Under the pieces are notes generated by a model. That model was not told the DNA's origin, ran no database searches, and was given only the letters and a program-made list of their open reading frames with translations. DNA of 28,855 nt from Branchiostoma floridae (Eukaryota; Chordata; Leptocardii; Amphioxiformes; Branchiostomatidae). Shown piece by piece: positions 1 through 10,489 of this stretch. Position 1 is the stretch's first letter. Each line of letters begins with the position of its first letter. The DNA lies in assembly GCF_000003815.2 (NCBI RefSeq), contig NW_023365841.1, positions 1 to 28,855 of the forward strand, read 5' to 3'. The position numbers and the translations under genes were made by a program.

Positions 1-121
1 TTTCATAACAATCCACTAACACTGTTACAGTAGCTCCATAAGTTAAAACTGTAATGCTACTAACGTTATAACACGAACAAGCAAACCCTAACAAAAACAT
101 AACCTTCTGGGCAAAGGTAAT
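1..121 (+). repeat. Tail of a dispersed repeat (low complexity AAAC/ACATAACCTTC end)
   Basis: The stretch around 73-121 (aacaagcaaaccctaacaaa, then acataaccttctgggc) resembles the end of a repeat also visible at about 11185-11280, where a CACACACATACAAACGC run leads into ATAACGTTC. Family unassigned. Confidence 0.35.
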
Positions 122-238
122 AAAGCCTAATAAGATATGCTATCAGATCTGATGAATCTCATAGATGCATCAGTCTGCAAACTGACAATATGAAATTACT
201 AACGTTACATCATACATGTATTATACTATAATACTTAC

Positions 239-277
239 AGTTGTCAGAGTATTCACAGACGCTTGTATTTGTTGTAC
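239..277 (-). CDS. Coiled-coil exon d (39 nt)
   Basis: The acceptor is tttttcag and the donor is GTAAGT. The exon encodes VQQIQASVNTLTT in phase 0-0. V1, I4, V8 and L11 continue the register of exon c exactly across the splice junction. The next exon would lie before position 1. Confidence 0.68.
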
Positions 278-1447
278 CTGAAAAAGAAATTAAATTTTTG
301 TCACTCAAATATGATACAGTATCTATTCTAAGATGATTCCATCTGCATGTAATAATCTTAATGTATTTGACATACCACATGTGTACATTAATGCAGATAA
401 GAAAATAGTTTATTATAAAATCATACCCCTATTGGATGGGATATAAAGAACCGATCACACTGTATTGAAAAGAGTAGGGATCCTTCATGGTGTGAGTGTA
501 CCAAACCTTACAGACTGGTGTTATTGAGCTTGTAACATTTGTATTGTGTAAACCTTGATGTGGCTGCCTAGAGGCAATTTGCCTGAGTTATACAAAACAA
601 CAAACAAACAAATAAACAAACTGCCATGACTTACTGTCTGTTCCAATGATGTCAATCTTGACTGCAGCTGAGTTACGTCTGTTGAACCCTGATTCTGCAG
701 ACAAATGAAAAAGACACAAAATTAATCATCATACATGTACATGTACAATTAGGTTTTTTACTTCTCACAGAATAGGTTACATGTAGCTGCATGTAGTACC
801 ATAGGCATTTGGGGATATCAAGTCGACGAATAGAGGTTTTAAACTGTAGCATTTTGAAAATACTGAAATTTGAAACCATTGTCTGTCACTTGATATCCCT
901 AAATACCCTCATATTAAAAACGGAAATAGGTCACCCTGCAGATAAAGGTGAACTGGCAGTATATTGTATCCCTTTCTATAATACTTTTTGGCACCATAAT
1001 GTTTCTATTTCTATTACTCATATAAAGTTAGGTAGCAAGAAATAAATACTTAGGCAAGAGATTTTTTTCCCTTCAATGATAATGCTCCTTTACAAAATGT
1101 CCATGATGCCTTGTGTGATAAAAGTTTAAATGGTCACTTACTTGTTGCAAGTTTGTGACATCTTGTCGCAACGTAGTTACACTATTTCCCAGATTGGTCA
1201 GCTGGTTCGAGATATCCTGTGGGGGAAAATGACAATAACTTCAACTTGGGAAGGAAAAAAAAATCATGCTAAACATTTATTATGAAATGACATTTTAAAA
1301 GATATGTCTGAGTGAGAGTCCCTTAGATAAATAACCATTGTATAGAATTATAGGAATACTTTGACATTGACATTGCATCAGGAATACAAACATTTAACTG
1401 GTACTTACACTTGGAACTGTTCCTATATCTTGATCATGTTGTCTGAC
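239..1447 (-). CDS. Coiled-coil protein, four internal exons (partial gene)
   Basis: Four short exons at 1409-1447, 1142-1216, 635-694 and 239-277 share strand, phase (0 to 0) and character. Each is bounded by AG and by a GTAAGT donor. Spliced, they give 71 residues rich in Q, T, S, N and D. Small hydrophobics (V, I, L) fall at alternating 3/4 spacing, the signature of a heptad coiled coil. No start or stop is present, so the gene continues beyond position 1 and upstream of 1447. I do not recognise a named gene. Such stalks often oligomerise secreted lectins, collectins or fibrinogen-like proteins, but nothing visible here fixes the head domain. It may be the 3' part of the FTP/FN3 gene at 14928-20901 (same strand, next upstream), although the linking phase 1-to-0 exon was not found. 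Confidence 0.7.
545..621 (+). repeat. Retroposon-like 3' tail (CAAA)n
   Basis: A short unique head is followed by caaacaaacaaataaacaaa. A CAAA-type tail is typical of some LINE/SINE 3' ends. It sits in the intron between coiled-coil exons c and d. Confidence 0.35.
635..694 (-). CDS. Coiled-coil exon c (60 nt)
   Basis: The acceptor is ttctgcag region ending AG at 695-696, and the donor is GTAAGT. The exon encodes 20 residues, NQGSTDVTQL then QSRLTSLEQT. The heptad hydrophobics are V7, L10, L14 and L17, after a short NQGST break that shifts the register relative to exon b. Phase is 0-0. Confidence 0.7.
809..957 (-). mobile_element. Truncated MITE, same family as 15952-16164
   Basis: The reverse complement runs AGTTCACCTTTATC..., then GGGATATCAAGT, TTTCA, CAGTTTAAAAC and GTCGACTTGATATCC. 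Block by block it matches the complete element at 15952-16164. Only one terminal repeat (ending ATAAAGGTGAACTGGCAGT on the + strand) is kept. It lies in the intron between coiled-coil exons b and c. Confidence 0.6.
1142..1216 (-). CDS. Coiled-coil exon b (75 nt)
   Basis: The acceptor is cccacag and the donor is GTAAGTGA. The exon encodes 25 residues starting DISNQLTNLG and ending RQDVTNLQQ. I, L, L, V, L, V and L occur at residues 2, 6, 9, 13, 16, 20 and 23, a nearly perfect a/d heptad pattern with no proline or internal glycine cluster. Phase is 0-0. Confidence 0.72.
1409..1447 (-). CDS. Coiled-coil exon a (39 nt)
   Basis: The acceptor is tttgcag and the donor is GTAAGT. The exon encodes VRQHDQDIGTVPS in phase 0-0. 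Hydrophobics V1, I8 and V11 sit on heptad positions that continue into the next exon. The upstream exon is not identified. Confidence 0.6.
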
Positions 1448-2835
1448 CTGCAAAGAAACAAAATAATAGTCAGTTTGTTTTTTATTTGCTAAGTTTTACA
1501 GATTCAACCTAATTACATTGTACTACTAGTATATTCTTGAAACTAACTGGTGAAGCTATTGTTATAATGGGGGGGGGGGGGGGGGTCAAGAATGTAGATA
1601 CTTCCACACTACTTTGACTTGACTTTCTGTCACAAATTTCTGTCCCAGGACCGAGGGGCAGGTCCTGTAATGTTAGACAGCCCTGGTGAAGACAGCATTA
1701 GCAGAAATACACTAAATGTATTGTTTCAACATTTTATGATGCAATGTTTAATGCAACTTCATGTAAATGCATACATAATGTTACATATGTACATGTACAA
1801 CATCACAAAACATCCTTTAGTTTCTTGTACACTTTATACTTAACAATCCCATTAGAGCATGTTAATTTTGGGACTACATCTTGTTAGAACCTGAAGACTG
1901 ATGCAACCATTACAAGGGTGTGTAGAACAAAAGTTTGGCCAAAAAAAAAGTTGCCGTCATTTTTAAATCTTAGTTGTCAGGAAGGCTCAAGAAATGACTG
2001 AAACACAAAACATGGTACTGAGCAATAGATACTTTGCATTTGTCCTCTCTTAGCTTACCTTCTTTGTCTTTTGAATCTACTTTCAAATTGGTATTCTACA
2101 ACACTAGTATCTGTTTTCCTGTTAGACTGTTTGTAATGTACGCCACACATCTGCTTGTTTTGTGGCTGCTTTGTATGATTTACAGTATAAACTCGTTTGA
2201 AACTTGGGGGTGGGGGGGGGGGGTGGAAATGATGCCTAAATGGATGTCATCCATATGATATATAATCAAATCAACACCACCTTACGCAAAACCATTATGC
2301 AACCAAAATGGAGTCTTCAATACCCTTACTAAAAGTACAGGTACAAGCTAGTACCAAGGTCCTTGCTAGTAATAGATAAGGATCATCCTAAGGAAGCTGG
2401 ACTTTGTATCCAGAATGTACACATTAGCGCTGGTAACCATAAGGAAGGACGTATGTGTGCACATTGATAAACCCATTGTTGACGAATGACTAGGCAAATG
2501 TTGAAGACAAATAGCAGAGTAAACTAACCGCGAGGGTAAGTTGGCAGGTGATGCAATCTTTGTCGGAAGATGCAGTGTTTAAGGGGTGGGTGGGTACCGG
2601 GTACGGAATTACTTAACACAGGCAGGTGTAAGTGTTACCTAAGCAGAATGATCTGATCATGTGACTGAGCTTAATTTGCACATACTGCAAGTACATCTAT
2701 TTTTATGGGGCCTACATTTTGAGACAGATTAGCATAGAAAGTTTTTGCAGTGTTGAAAGTTTCCAATTGAAGCAATTTTGTAAAATTTTGCATTAAAATG
2801 TCGAAGAACCAAGGTGTGGTCAGCTGATACTTTAG

Positions 2836-2960
2836 GTTTGTTTGTCTGTTTGTTTGGACCTTTATTTATCAAAGAGAAGCTCAAATCGGCCTGCAGGACA
2901 CTTTTTATTGAGGTCATGGCATGAGGGATTTAAGGGACAGATTAAAAAGTTACAGATTAC
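2836..2960 (-). mobile_element. LINE-like retroposon 3' end
   Basis: Read on the minus strand, a short unique block ends TTCTCTTTGATAAATAAAGG and is followed by TCCAAACAAACAGACAAACA. The polyadenylation-like AATAAA followed by an AAAC tail is the layout of L2/CR1-type 3' ends. The reverse transcriptase region is not present. Family assignment is an inference. Confidence 0.45.
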
Positions 2961-5437
2961 ATGTACATTGAGCCCTAATAAATCTAACATTATCAACATG
3001 TATCACTACATATGCATGGTACAAAAACATTAGAAGAGCGAAAAGCTCATTGTTCGTAGTCTGTGTCCATTCATTTTCGTCATTTCTTTTACTTCGAGTC
3101 TCTTAGTTAAAGCCTGTCAGATTTGGAGCCGTACGTGTGTCTGGCAGTAGGTTATTCCAGACATGATATTGATAATCGAAGTTACATTTTCTGGTAATAA
3201 TAACAGCACATAACAGTCTATTCTGTTCTGTTTTAGTTCAGTTCAGTTTATACCACACTGACATGACTAGTCTGTGTAACACAAACTCCGCTGTCCAGGG
3301 CTGTAACTGGCCCCTCCCCGGCGGATGTTTGGCGGGCTGCTATAAGCGAGATTTAATCTGGCTATGACATGACTGTCGACTGGCCATCTCTCCCACTATA
3401 TCACACTACTTGTCGCTCCATTGAGGGCTTTTTCGCATAACACCAGATATTCCTCTAGCTCACTTCATTTATATATATACTGTTCAATTTCCAGTTTCAA
3501 AGTCCTTCTACAGCAACAGGTTCTTTCATTGGACTGACAACCTAGTACGAAAGTCTCTCAATGACAACTGTTTCCTCCTGTACACAATTTTCAAGCCTTC
3601 AAAGCATTGAACTCCTAGTAAAATAATTTCCACCATCCATCAACTTAGCTCATTGCCTAGAATTGGTCAAATAGCCTTCCATTGAATAAACCCGTTAAAA
3701 ATGAATAAAATGAAAAAGGTGAACATTTAGCTCAGTAAACCCTAGGGAATTTACCTGCTTCACAGCCCCTCCCCTAAAGGAAATAAGATTAGAGGCTAAT
3801 CAATTTCACTCATGACCCCTCAGGCTTGACCTACTGTAACAGCATTTTACTGAAATGCTTACCTTTCAAAAACATGGACATCTGATACTGAATGTTTGTA
3901 GATGTTGTAATTGAACGCCTTTGAACCATTTTTCCTGAGGCAATGGAATCAAGTCTAATAGAAATATGCATTTTTGTTCCCTTGGGAATAGACTAAACTG
4001 TACTTAAATTGGGAACGATAAATGGATTATTCTTTACTGTCTGCACTCCATTGACATTGAAGAATTATAAACTAGCCAAGACAAAGACAATATGTATTCA
4101 TACATGTATTTCAAAGAACTATATATTACACTATTGTATTAAGTCAAGTAGTAACTTATTTAGTAGTTATTGTCTGTGTTGCAAAGAAAAAAGATGATGA
4201 AACATTTACTATAAACCAAATCATCTAACGTATGACTCGTACATTATGACTTGCTGAGTAGATCTCTGATGGTATCTTCAGATTATGTTTTACATTTCCA
4301 GTCTGATACCTTTGAATAACCTTTGCTCAACTTGTCAAGCTAGGGATTATCACACGTCAGTTATTTCCTATTGGTGGTCAGTGTTCCTTGAACAGGCCTT
4401 TAGCTGGTGTGTTACGCCATACGACGGTTATACCGGCTATATAGATACAGATACTGATTTCGGTCCTGACTTTCCAACCTGACAGTCCAACCTGTCTATA
4501 GCGGTCAGTCAAGGGACTGGCCCATTTTAACCACTACGGACAGGTGGTCACTCTAAAGGACAGGCTGATAGATTGATCACAAGCAAAAGGTTCCTTTCGT
4601 AACTTTAAGTAAGTCTAAAAAAATTCTGTCATCAGCAGAACAAATGGCAGGTGGCATGGGTGGGCATATTTACACCATGGTTCACTGCAATTTGGTGATT
4701 ACACAAGCACAGAGAGTAAACCAAGGGTAAGTCAGAGAGAATACCAGACCTGATGACATTAACTGCATGACCAAGGCAGTTTCTTAAATCTTTTAGGTGT
4801 AAAAAGATCAGATTTTGAAGCAATGACAGTAATTATTACAGCATTTAGCGTACAACTGTTGCACGGTCACAAACTGAAATGTCATGTCGTACAGACTCGT
4901 ACTTGAGAAAGCCGTGCATCTGTTGTACTAAATTCAGCTGACGCTTTACCAAAAATTCTGTCTTACGATCCTCAACATTTGAAAGATTGTGACACAAGTT
5001 GGAAATTTCACAACATAAAAATTGTACGACAAACCTATGGCAAAGTTACTTAAGACATATTTGGACAATACAACAGTACATTGTGGTACATTGTGGTTTT
5101 CTAACCTCTCACCCAAAGAGAAAACACTATCACTCAGCCAACCCTCCGAGACATCTACAAACACTTCGGACAATGGTTGCAATGTGTGGAGAGCTTCGGT
5201 CAATATTGAATCTCCTCTACACAGGTGCAATTCAGCGTGGAAAGGTGGCGATAGGAGACAGGTACCGTGGCGGTAAAAAAAGGGGGAGTTGTCCTGAACA
5301 CCTTATAATTCACTCTTGACCCGTTTTCTGTCAACTACTAGTCTACGATCTACTGTTGCGTAAAGCATCTCTCACACATAGACATAGCCCAGCATGACCC
5401 TCTCCAGAACATGGCTGGTAATTAGTCATTAGCAATT

Positions 5438-5505
5438 GAAGGTCATCAGTGGTAGGGAGTTGGTCGTTGAGGTTGCCGACTAGTCTTTAGAAGTTGTCTG
5501 CGACA
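5438..5505 (+). repeat. Dispersed repeat, copy 1 (second copy at 8447-8515)
   Basis: The blocks AAGGTCATC, GTGGT, GGTCG, AAGGTTGCC or AGGTTGCCGACTAGTC, and AGTTG.CTGCG recur in the same order at 8447-8515. Divergence is moderate and no terminal repeats are seen. Confidence 0.5.
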
Positions 5506-5573
5506 ACATTTTGGCGAAACACACTCAGATACGATTAGAGGTGCAAACAAACTATTAAGAGATAGATTCCTGG

Positions 5574-5902
5574 TAGAGCTGTGTACCTAAACAAATTTCA
5601 GGTACAGGTACACAGGTTTAGGTACAGGTCCGGACCTGCACCTGTACCTGAAATATCAAAACAATTTCAACTGCAAGATTATCACCATTGTCATTGTTGT
5701 TTCGGTATTGACTTGTACAGCAGTCTTAAAAAGTGGTGTCAATGAGTGATTTAGTTTGTATTGGAGCGGGACAGTATAGTGATGACACGATGAAGAAGAA
5801 GGTACAGGTACTGGTACACAGATGTTTAGGTCCAGACATGTACCTAAACAACTTTTACGTTTTAGGTAGGTACAGGTGCGAGTATTTAGGTACATAGCCC
5901 TA
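5574..5902. mobile_element. hAT-like MITE 1 (329 bp)
   Basis: The terminal inverted repeats are TAGAGCTGTGTACCTAAA on the left and the complement of TTTAGGTACATAGCCCTA on the right. The interior is rich in GGTACAGGT palindromes. The flanking 8-mers are ATTCCTGG (5566-5573) and TTTCCTGG (5903-5910), one mismatch. An 8-bp duplication with a TAGRG start is the hAT pattern. It encodes no transposase. It is the same family as 26125-26497. Confidence 0.85.
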
Positions 5903-5910
5903 TTTCCTGG

Positions 5911-6863
5911 CCATCCCCGCATTAACCTTGGTTGGGGAGTGACTGAGAGCTGAGTCCTCAAAAAGTCCTTTGCCTGGATATATGACAACCTGACAGGGTT
6001 TTTGTCAAATTCAACTATGACCTTCTCTGTTGTATGAGGAACGTGATAAGGAGAGGTACTGCAAGACGGGACACATTACTCTATATCACGTTCGTGCCCA
6101 AGAGGTGTTGACTAAGCGTTGACACTTGCAAGTAGGCCAGTATATTAAGATTTAATCCATCTTGAAGACTGCAGACTGTGTTCTTAAGTCTTGTACAGAG
6201 CTGTGTCGAAAATCATTGACGTCACAAAAAATACACTTAGCCTTGTGCATAAATTATTGAAAACAAACTTGTCTAGCAAATGAACTGTTTTGAAACAAAA
6301 TACATGCACTAAAATCGTAAGCTTATGCAAAGGTGTACATTGAAACACAATCCCTTTTGCCGTATGATTGTCGTGCGATCTTCTTGTCGTGCGACATCCT
6401 TATCGTGTCATACAGAATTCATCTGTTTTACTTCTTTATTATAAAGTTTTATAACGAAAAATGGAGTCCTGTACCTGTATACTTGTAAGCAATTGGTTCT
6501 GTCACAGCCTGCATGACTTGAAAATTTCACGACAATAAAGAAATTCTACGACAGCGTACGACAATTGTGGCTGCACCACAACGAAGGAGTAACAAATTGA
6601 ATCTGTTTCATAAGAAGGGCCACAAGGGTATGTTTGGTAATGAGACCACACTGGGGTACTGGGGATAGGCAATTACTAGAGAAAAGGGGTAACCCGCAAG
6701 AATTCAAAACAGCTGTGAAAATTCATTTTCGATCAGCATGTTTTCCTTTCATTTTTGGTCCCATCCGTACAAACTGGAGACATTCGTCCCTCAGTTCACG
6801 ATGATGTCCCAATCGTAACCTAGAAGCGGCCTTCATTTGTCTTCAAGACGCTAAATATACATG
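5911..6863. other. Non-coding stretch, no gene recognised
   Basis: AT-rich DNA of about 950 bases with scattered TCGTGCGAC or TACGACA words (for example near 6368-6410 and 6540-6565), similar to words near 4880-5030 and 13230-13450. No splice-supported ORF or RNA gene is visible. Confidence 0.45.
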
Positions 6864-6868
6864 AGCGA

Positions 6869-8039
6869 GGCTATTGACACACTGAGTGTGTCAATAGCCT
6901 AAACAGGCTATTGACACACTCAGTGTGCCGATAGTCTGACAGGCTATTGACACACTCAGTGCACTATTTTTGTTTACACTAGAAACCAATAAAATGAGAA
7001 AATCTTACGATAATATTTGACAGTCAACACTCTGAAAATACAAGTGGCATTCTATGTCCATCATCAACTGAAAATACGATATTTTTCACGCGTTTACGGC
7101 ACCATTTTTAACATCGGAATCTGTCATACAATATGGTGCTAGTTTTACTGTCACCGCATGTGATCATGTTGGCTCTGTTTTGGAACACGTTTTCAGCTGT
7201 GTTTACCGACGATTTCCTGCCGTTTGGGAGAATTTGTGGCCTCAAAACTTATATTACAAGTGAAGCGAAGTTATAGTTGTTGTTTTACTAAAATCATCTT
7301 TAATGTGAAAAAAACTCTGTAGCGTCATAGCGAGATCGACCGATATGTTACGAGCACCGCGTAAACACTAGGATGTTTGGATGACATAGCGGCGGGGAAA
7401 TCCGCGCCGCTTCGACCGAATAAAAGTGGATTTTGAGCAAAAATACCGCAGAAATATGGTTAGAAAAACCCACATTTTATTATTTCAGGGGTCCTTGGTC
7501 CAATTTTAAAAAAGAAGATAAGTGTACCGTCCAAAATAAGAACGTAGCGGGTGGATTCTGCCGATCTGCGGCTGAAAAAAATAAACGTAACGTTACCTAA
7601 ACATGCACTCTTGAAAATGCAGACCAAAAGTCTCAAAGGTAGGTTTTGATGCGCAAGACTAAAATATTCTTATATCAAATGGATGTTTAAAAAGGTAAAA
7701 GGACAATTGAAAAAAAAAAAATTTCCAGCGCGGACTCGAACCGGGGTCGGAGCTGGTATAATGGATTCCCGGGTCATTGCACTATCCACTACGCTACCGG
7801 CCAACATAGACGGTGGGGCTTGTATCAACAGGTATCCAAATGTAGGACATAACTTGAATATGTCCGTTCATTCCAAGATTCAAAGATTCTTATGTCTAAT
7901 CTTCCGAACAATGTCTAACCAACTGTTGTTTGTGTAAAATAATGTCGGAAAGTCATGTTACAAGCTCTGATTGGCTGGCTGGCATCTCGGTGTGTCAATA
8001 GCCTGTTTGGCTATTGGCACACTGAGTGTGTCAATAGCC
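6869..8039. mobile_element. Element bounded by GGCTATTGACACACT hairpin clusters (about 1.17 kb)
   Basis: The left end carries a perfect odd palindrome at 6869-6899 (15-bp arms of GGCTATTGACACACT). A degenerate second copy follows at 6906-6936 and a half copy at 6942-6964. The right end carries a half site at 7990-8003 and a near-perfect palindrome at 8009-8039. A possible 5-bp duplication AGCGA flanks at 6864-6868 and 8042-8046. The interior includes a tRNA-like sequence but no transposase ORF. Superfamily unassigned. Confidence 0.6.
7725..7803 (-). other. tRNA-like sequence (pseudo-tRNA or SINE head)
   Basis: On the minus strand TAGCGTAGTGGATAGTGC fits an A box and GGTTCGAGTCC is a perfect B box about 30 bases further on. 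A T run follows, as a Pol III terminator would. The T stem has one mismatch (CCCGG against CCGCG). The 7-bp acceptor stem does not pair well and no clean anticodon arm is seen. I read it as a decayed tRNA-derived sequence rather than a working tRNA gene. Confidence 0.5.
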
Positions 8040-8202
8040 ACAGCGAATATACATTCTTATCACCTGTAACCTGAGGTCCTGGACAACATCCAAATGTCGT
8101 CAGTTTAGAGTGTACCAAACTGTACCTCCCCCCAACCTTACTGACATCTGGTGACCTAAATGTTGTCCTTAACTTCCGCAGTGGAGGATGGACCAACTCC
8201 AA

Positions 8203-8445
8203 CTAACTTGTACCACACATTACTGTAACGTTACAGACAAAGAGAAAGAAAGGCAGATTTGTTTCAGTAAGAATGTCACAGAATCCACCTATCGAGGAAA
8301 TAACATCATGATCCTTTCTAAGTTGTATTTCTATGTCTTGTCTGCTCGGTAGTTTTTCAATATGATGAAACCACATGTCACGTCCACCCATGGCCTCCCG
8401 ACCTTTTCCAGACCACTGACTGTTGTTGTAGTCGTACGTGAACAT
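8203..8445 (-). CDS. Unrecognised 80-codon ORF, doubtful
   Basis: An open frame starts MFTYDYNNSQWSGKGREAMG and is followed by a charged stretch with RDMWFHHIEKLPSRQD. Its composition looks more protein-like than the surrounding ORFs, and a possible donor (ATAG then gtggat) lies after ISSI. The YDYNNSQW piece faintly recalls a kelch strand, but one strand proves nothing. It abuts a dispersed repeat, so it may be a decayed exon or part of a transposon. No function is assigned. Confidence 0.2.
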   Translation of the reverse strand: MFTYDYNNSQWSGKGREAMGGRDMWFHHIEKLPSRQDIEIQLRKDHDVISSIGGFCDILTETNLPFFLFVCNVTVMCGTS

Positions 8446-8446
8446 G

Positions 8447-8515
8447 CAAGGTCATCTGTGGTTGGGACATGGTCGGCAAGGTTGCCTACTCGTCCTAAAA
8501 AAAGTTGGCCTGCGC
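8447..8515 (+). repeat. Dispersed repeat, copy 2 (see 5438-5505)
   Basis: It shares AAGGTCATC.GTGGT, GGTCG and AAGGTTGCC.ACT.GTC with copy 1 in the same order and orientation. Confidence 0.5.
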
Positions 8516-8683
8516 CGGCCGACTAAAAGTTTTGACAAAGCAGACTTGGGAAAGTCATATTCTGCTTGGATGCAATCAGAGAAGCAAACTTGAGCTCGAA
8601 ATTCGGATGGATTCCAGGCAACTGCCAACCTCTGGTTGGGAGCAAAGTGTAACAGGTAGGGACGAGTGTGTGACAGAAGGCCT

Positions 8684-9018
8684 GGATGCCAGTCTATTTC
8701 TAGGGCCTGCACTAGCAAACTCGTCGGCTCAAGGGCCAATATGCCCCAAGGATATCTTACAACACTCCTAGCTTGGAGTAGCCTAGATATCAGACGCTGG
8801 ACCGATATCGTGCAAGTTTATCATGGTCAAACTCCGGGGGCCTGCTGTAGAACTTCCTTGGTGGATGTTGGCCCTAGACCTAGAGCCGACGAGTTTGGCT
8901 GTGTATGCCCTGGAAACAGTCTGGCATCCAAGCTATTTTAATATATACTTGGGTGCCTGTTGTAAAATGTCCTCGCCTGTATCAGTGTATGCGCTCTGGA
9001 AACAGCCTGACATCTAGA
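8684..9018. repeat. Imperfect inverted and direct repeat cluster
   Basis: The block 8684-8737 (GGATGCCAGTCTATTTC..., AAACTCGTCGGCTC) is present inverted at 8870-8929. A third, shorter copy lies in direct orientation with the right arm at about 8948-9015 (gcctgttgtaaaatg, then tctggaaacagcctgacatc). Such a layout fits a fold-back MITE with a partial duplication. Family unassigned. Confidence 0.55.
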
Positions 9019-9764
9019 CTTGAGTGACATGAGCTTGAGGTGAATGGCCCGAGTCGAGCTGACTCAGCTAGCGATAAACACTGCCAATCACCGAGCTGTC
9101 TGGGATAGATTAGTGCTACCCTAAAGTTTCTACCCAGAACCCTACAACTGCACGGGTCAAGGGCTGTCTGGTGAGGGTAGTAAACAAGCTAGGTTTGGCA
9201 CAGAACGGCGAGGAAACTGAAATATGATAGTCAAAGCCCTTCGCGTATTGAATCTACTGACCAACTCTACATCGTACAAGCAGATGCCACATTGGTTATA
9301 ATATCTCGATGTAACGTTATGTGTCATTAATAGACCAAGACATTATATAACTGTAACACGTAACCTTGACATCTGACCTCCATTCCATCATTTGACGTTT
9401 GGTTTGAAATTTGAACGTTTACGACTGTAAAATCATGTTTTCGTGTGATCTACTGGTAACGTTATCTTAATTTTGACTGAATGTGACACTTTTTGTCTTG
9501 TTTTACATGTATGGTGGCCCTCTTGGAAATCAATTTCAAAATAAAAGTTGTAGGGGCTACCCACCCGTTTTGAGATGAATGAATATTAAATGAATAAATT
9601 TGCAAAACTGAGGAATATAATAAAACATATGACAATTTTTCTCCCAAAATACTTCTATGTACAGCCTGCTTGTTTTCCAATCAATAGTCTTTACAAACTG
9701 AAGTGTAGAGAGTTTAGTCTGGGTACCATCCGATTTCTACCGGGGCTCCTTACACTTGCTACCC

Positions 9765-10489
9765 TAAAAAGTGTGGCAATTAAAATTATTGCCATGGCGA
9801 CGGTTTTATTGTTTATAAATATTAAGGATTGTTGTTATCAATGGGTTTTAATAGTCGTATTCCATTCGCCTGGCGATTAATGTTTAGAGAGCATTGCTGT
9901 CAAAAGGGGTTCTCTTGTGAGTGAAGGGTGAACTAATAATGTGAATGCTTCTCATCAATTTTACAAATCAGACCTTCATTTACATAAATCATATCATCAG
10001 TTGATCATCTTCTCTAGCTAAATAACAATATGCTAGAAATATCAAAGTCTTAGCAAAGAAAGCTATTGTAGTATTTTCTAATAATTTATGTAAATGAGGC
10101 CCTAATTTACTTGATGTATGCCTAATAACGTTCAAATATCGTAGTTGCCAAATGTTGCAAGAATGAAATTATCATCATCAACCACTTTGATATTATAACA
10201 ATTTCTCAATGATTATGCAAATTAGATAGCAATTTGTATAATTTTATGTCTATCTATATTTCTCTATTTTTAAATTACATATGCTATATGTTTGACTGAG
10301 TGTCCTATTACGCGGCTATGAATTGATAACTGATGTAGAGTCATACGCGCACTTACGCCTCTAGATACGGCCGTTTTTCATGGTCCGGATGCGGCGCACC
10401 ACTTAGAGCAAGTCACACATGTTGAACTAGAGTTCCACGACCCCATACCTTCGTCATTAATTATGCAAATAAGGCTCTCATTTGCATAA
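9765..10489 (+). repeat. Left arm of a 725-bp inverted repeat
   Basis: It is nearly identical, inverted, to 13721-14445. I count roughly eight to ten base differences by eye. The outer border (TAAAAAGTGTGGCAATTAAA) coincides with the inner edge of the element A terminal repeat. Confidence 0.85.

Larger units (their letters stand above)
1448..5565. other. Non-coding stretch, no gene recognised
   Basis: About 4.1 kb without a supportable gene. It holds poly-G runs near 1568-1586 and 2205-2223, a retroposon 3' end at 2836-2960, and a short palindromic patch near 4468-4565 (ccaacctgacagtccaacct, then gacaggtggtcac). There is also a dispersed repeat at 5438-5505. Small ORFs here have no splice support or recognisable domain. 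A weak exon-like stretch (acceptor ttcag, donor GTAAGC) at 3865-3889 was too short to call. Confidence 0.5.
8047..9705. other. Non-coding stretch with mixed low-copy repeats
   Basis: Apart from the repeats at 8447-8515 and 8684-9018 and one unrecognised ORF at 8203-8445, nothing supportable is seen. No splice-bounded exon fits the phases of either flanking gene. Confidence 0.45.

Noticed and set aside
2034-2130. Exon candidate ending AAGAAG|GTAAGC
   Set aside because: Acceptor is poor, product is short and lysine-rich, and phase does not fit the coiled-coil exons.
5022-5319. Overlapping plus-strand ORFs near 5000-5300
   Set aside because: Three frames open on both strands, no domain, no splice sites; ordinary chance ORFs.
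7725-7803. Functional tRNA gene
   Set aside because: Internal promoter boxes are good, but acceptor stem and anticodon arm do not fold correctly.
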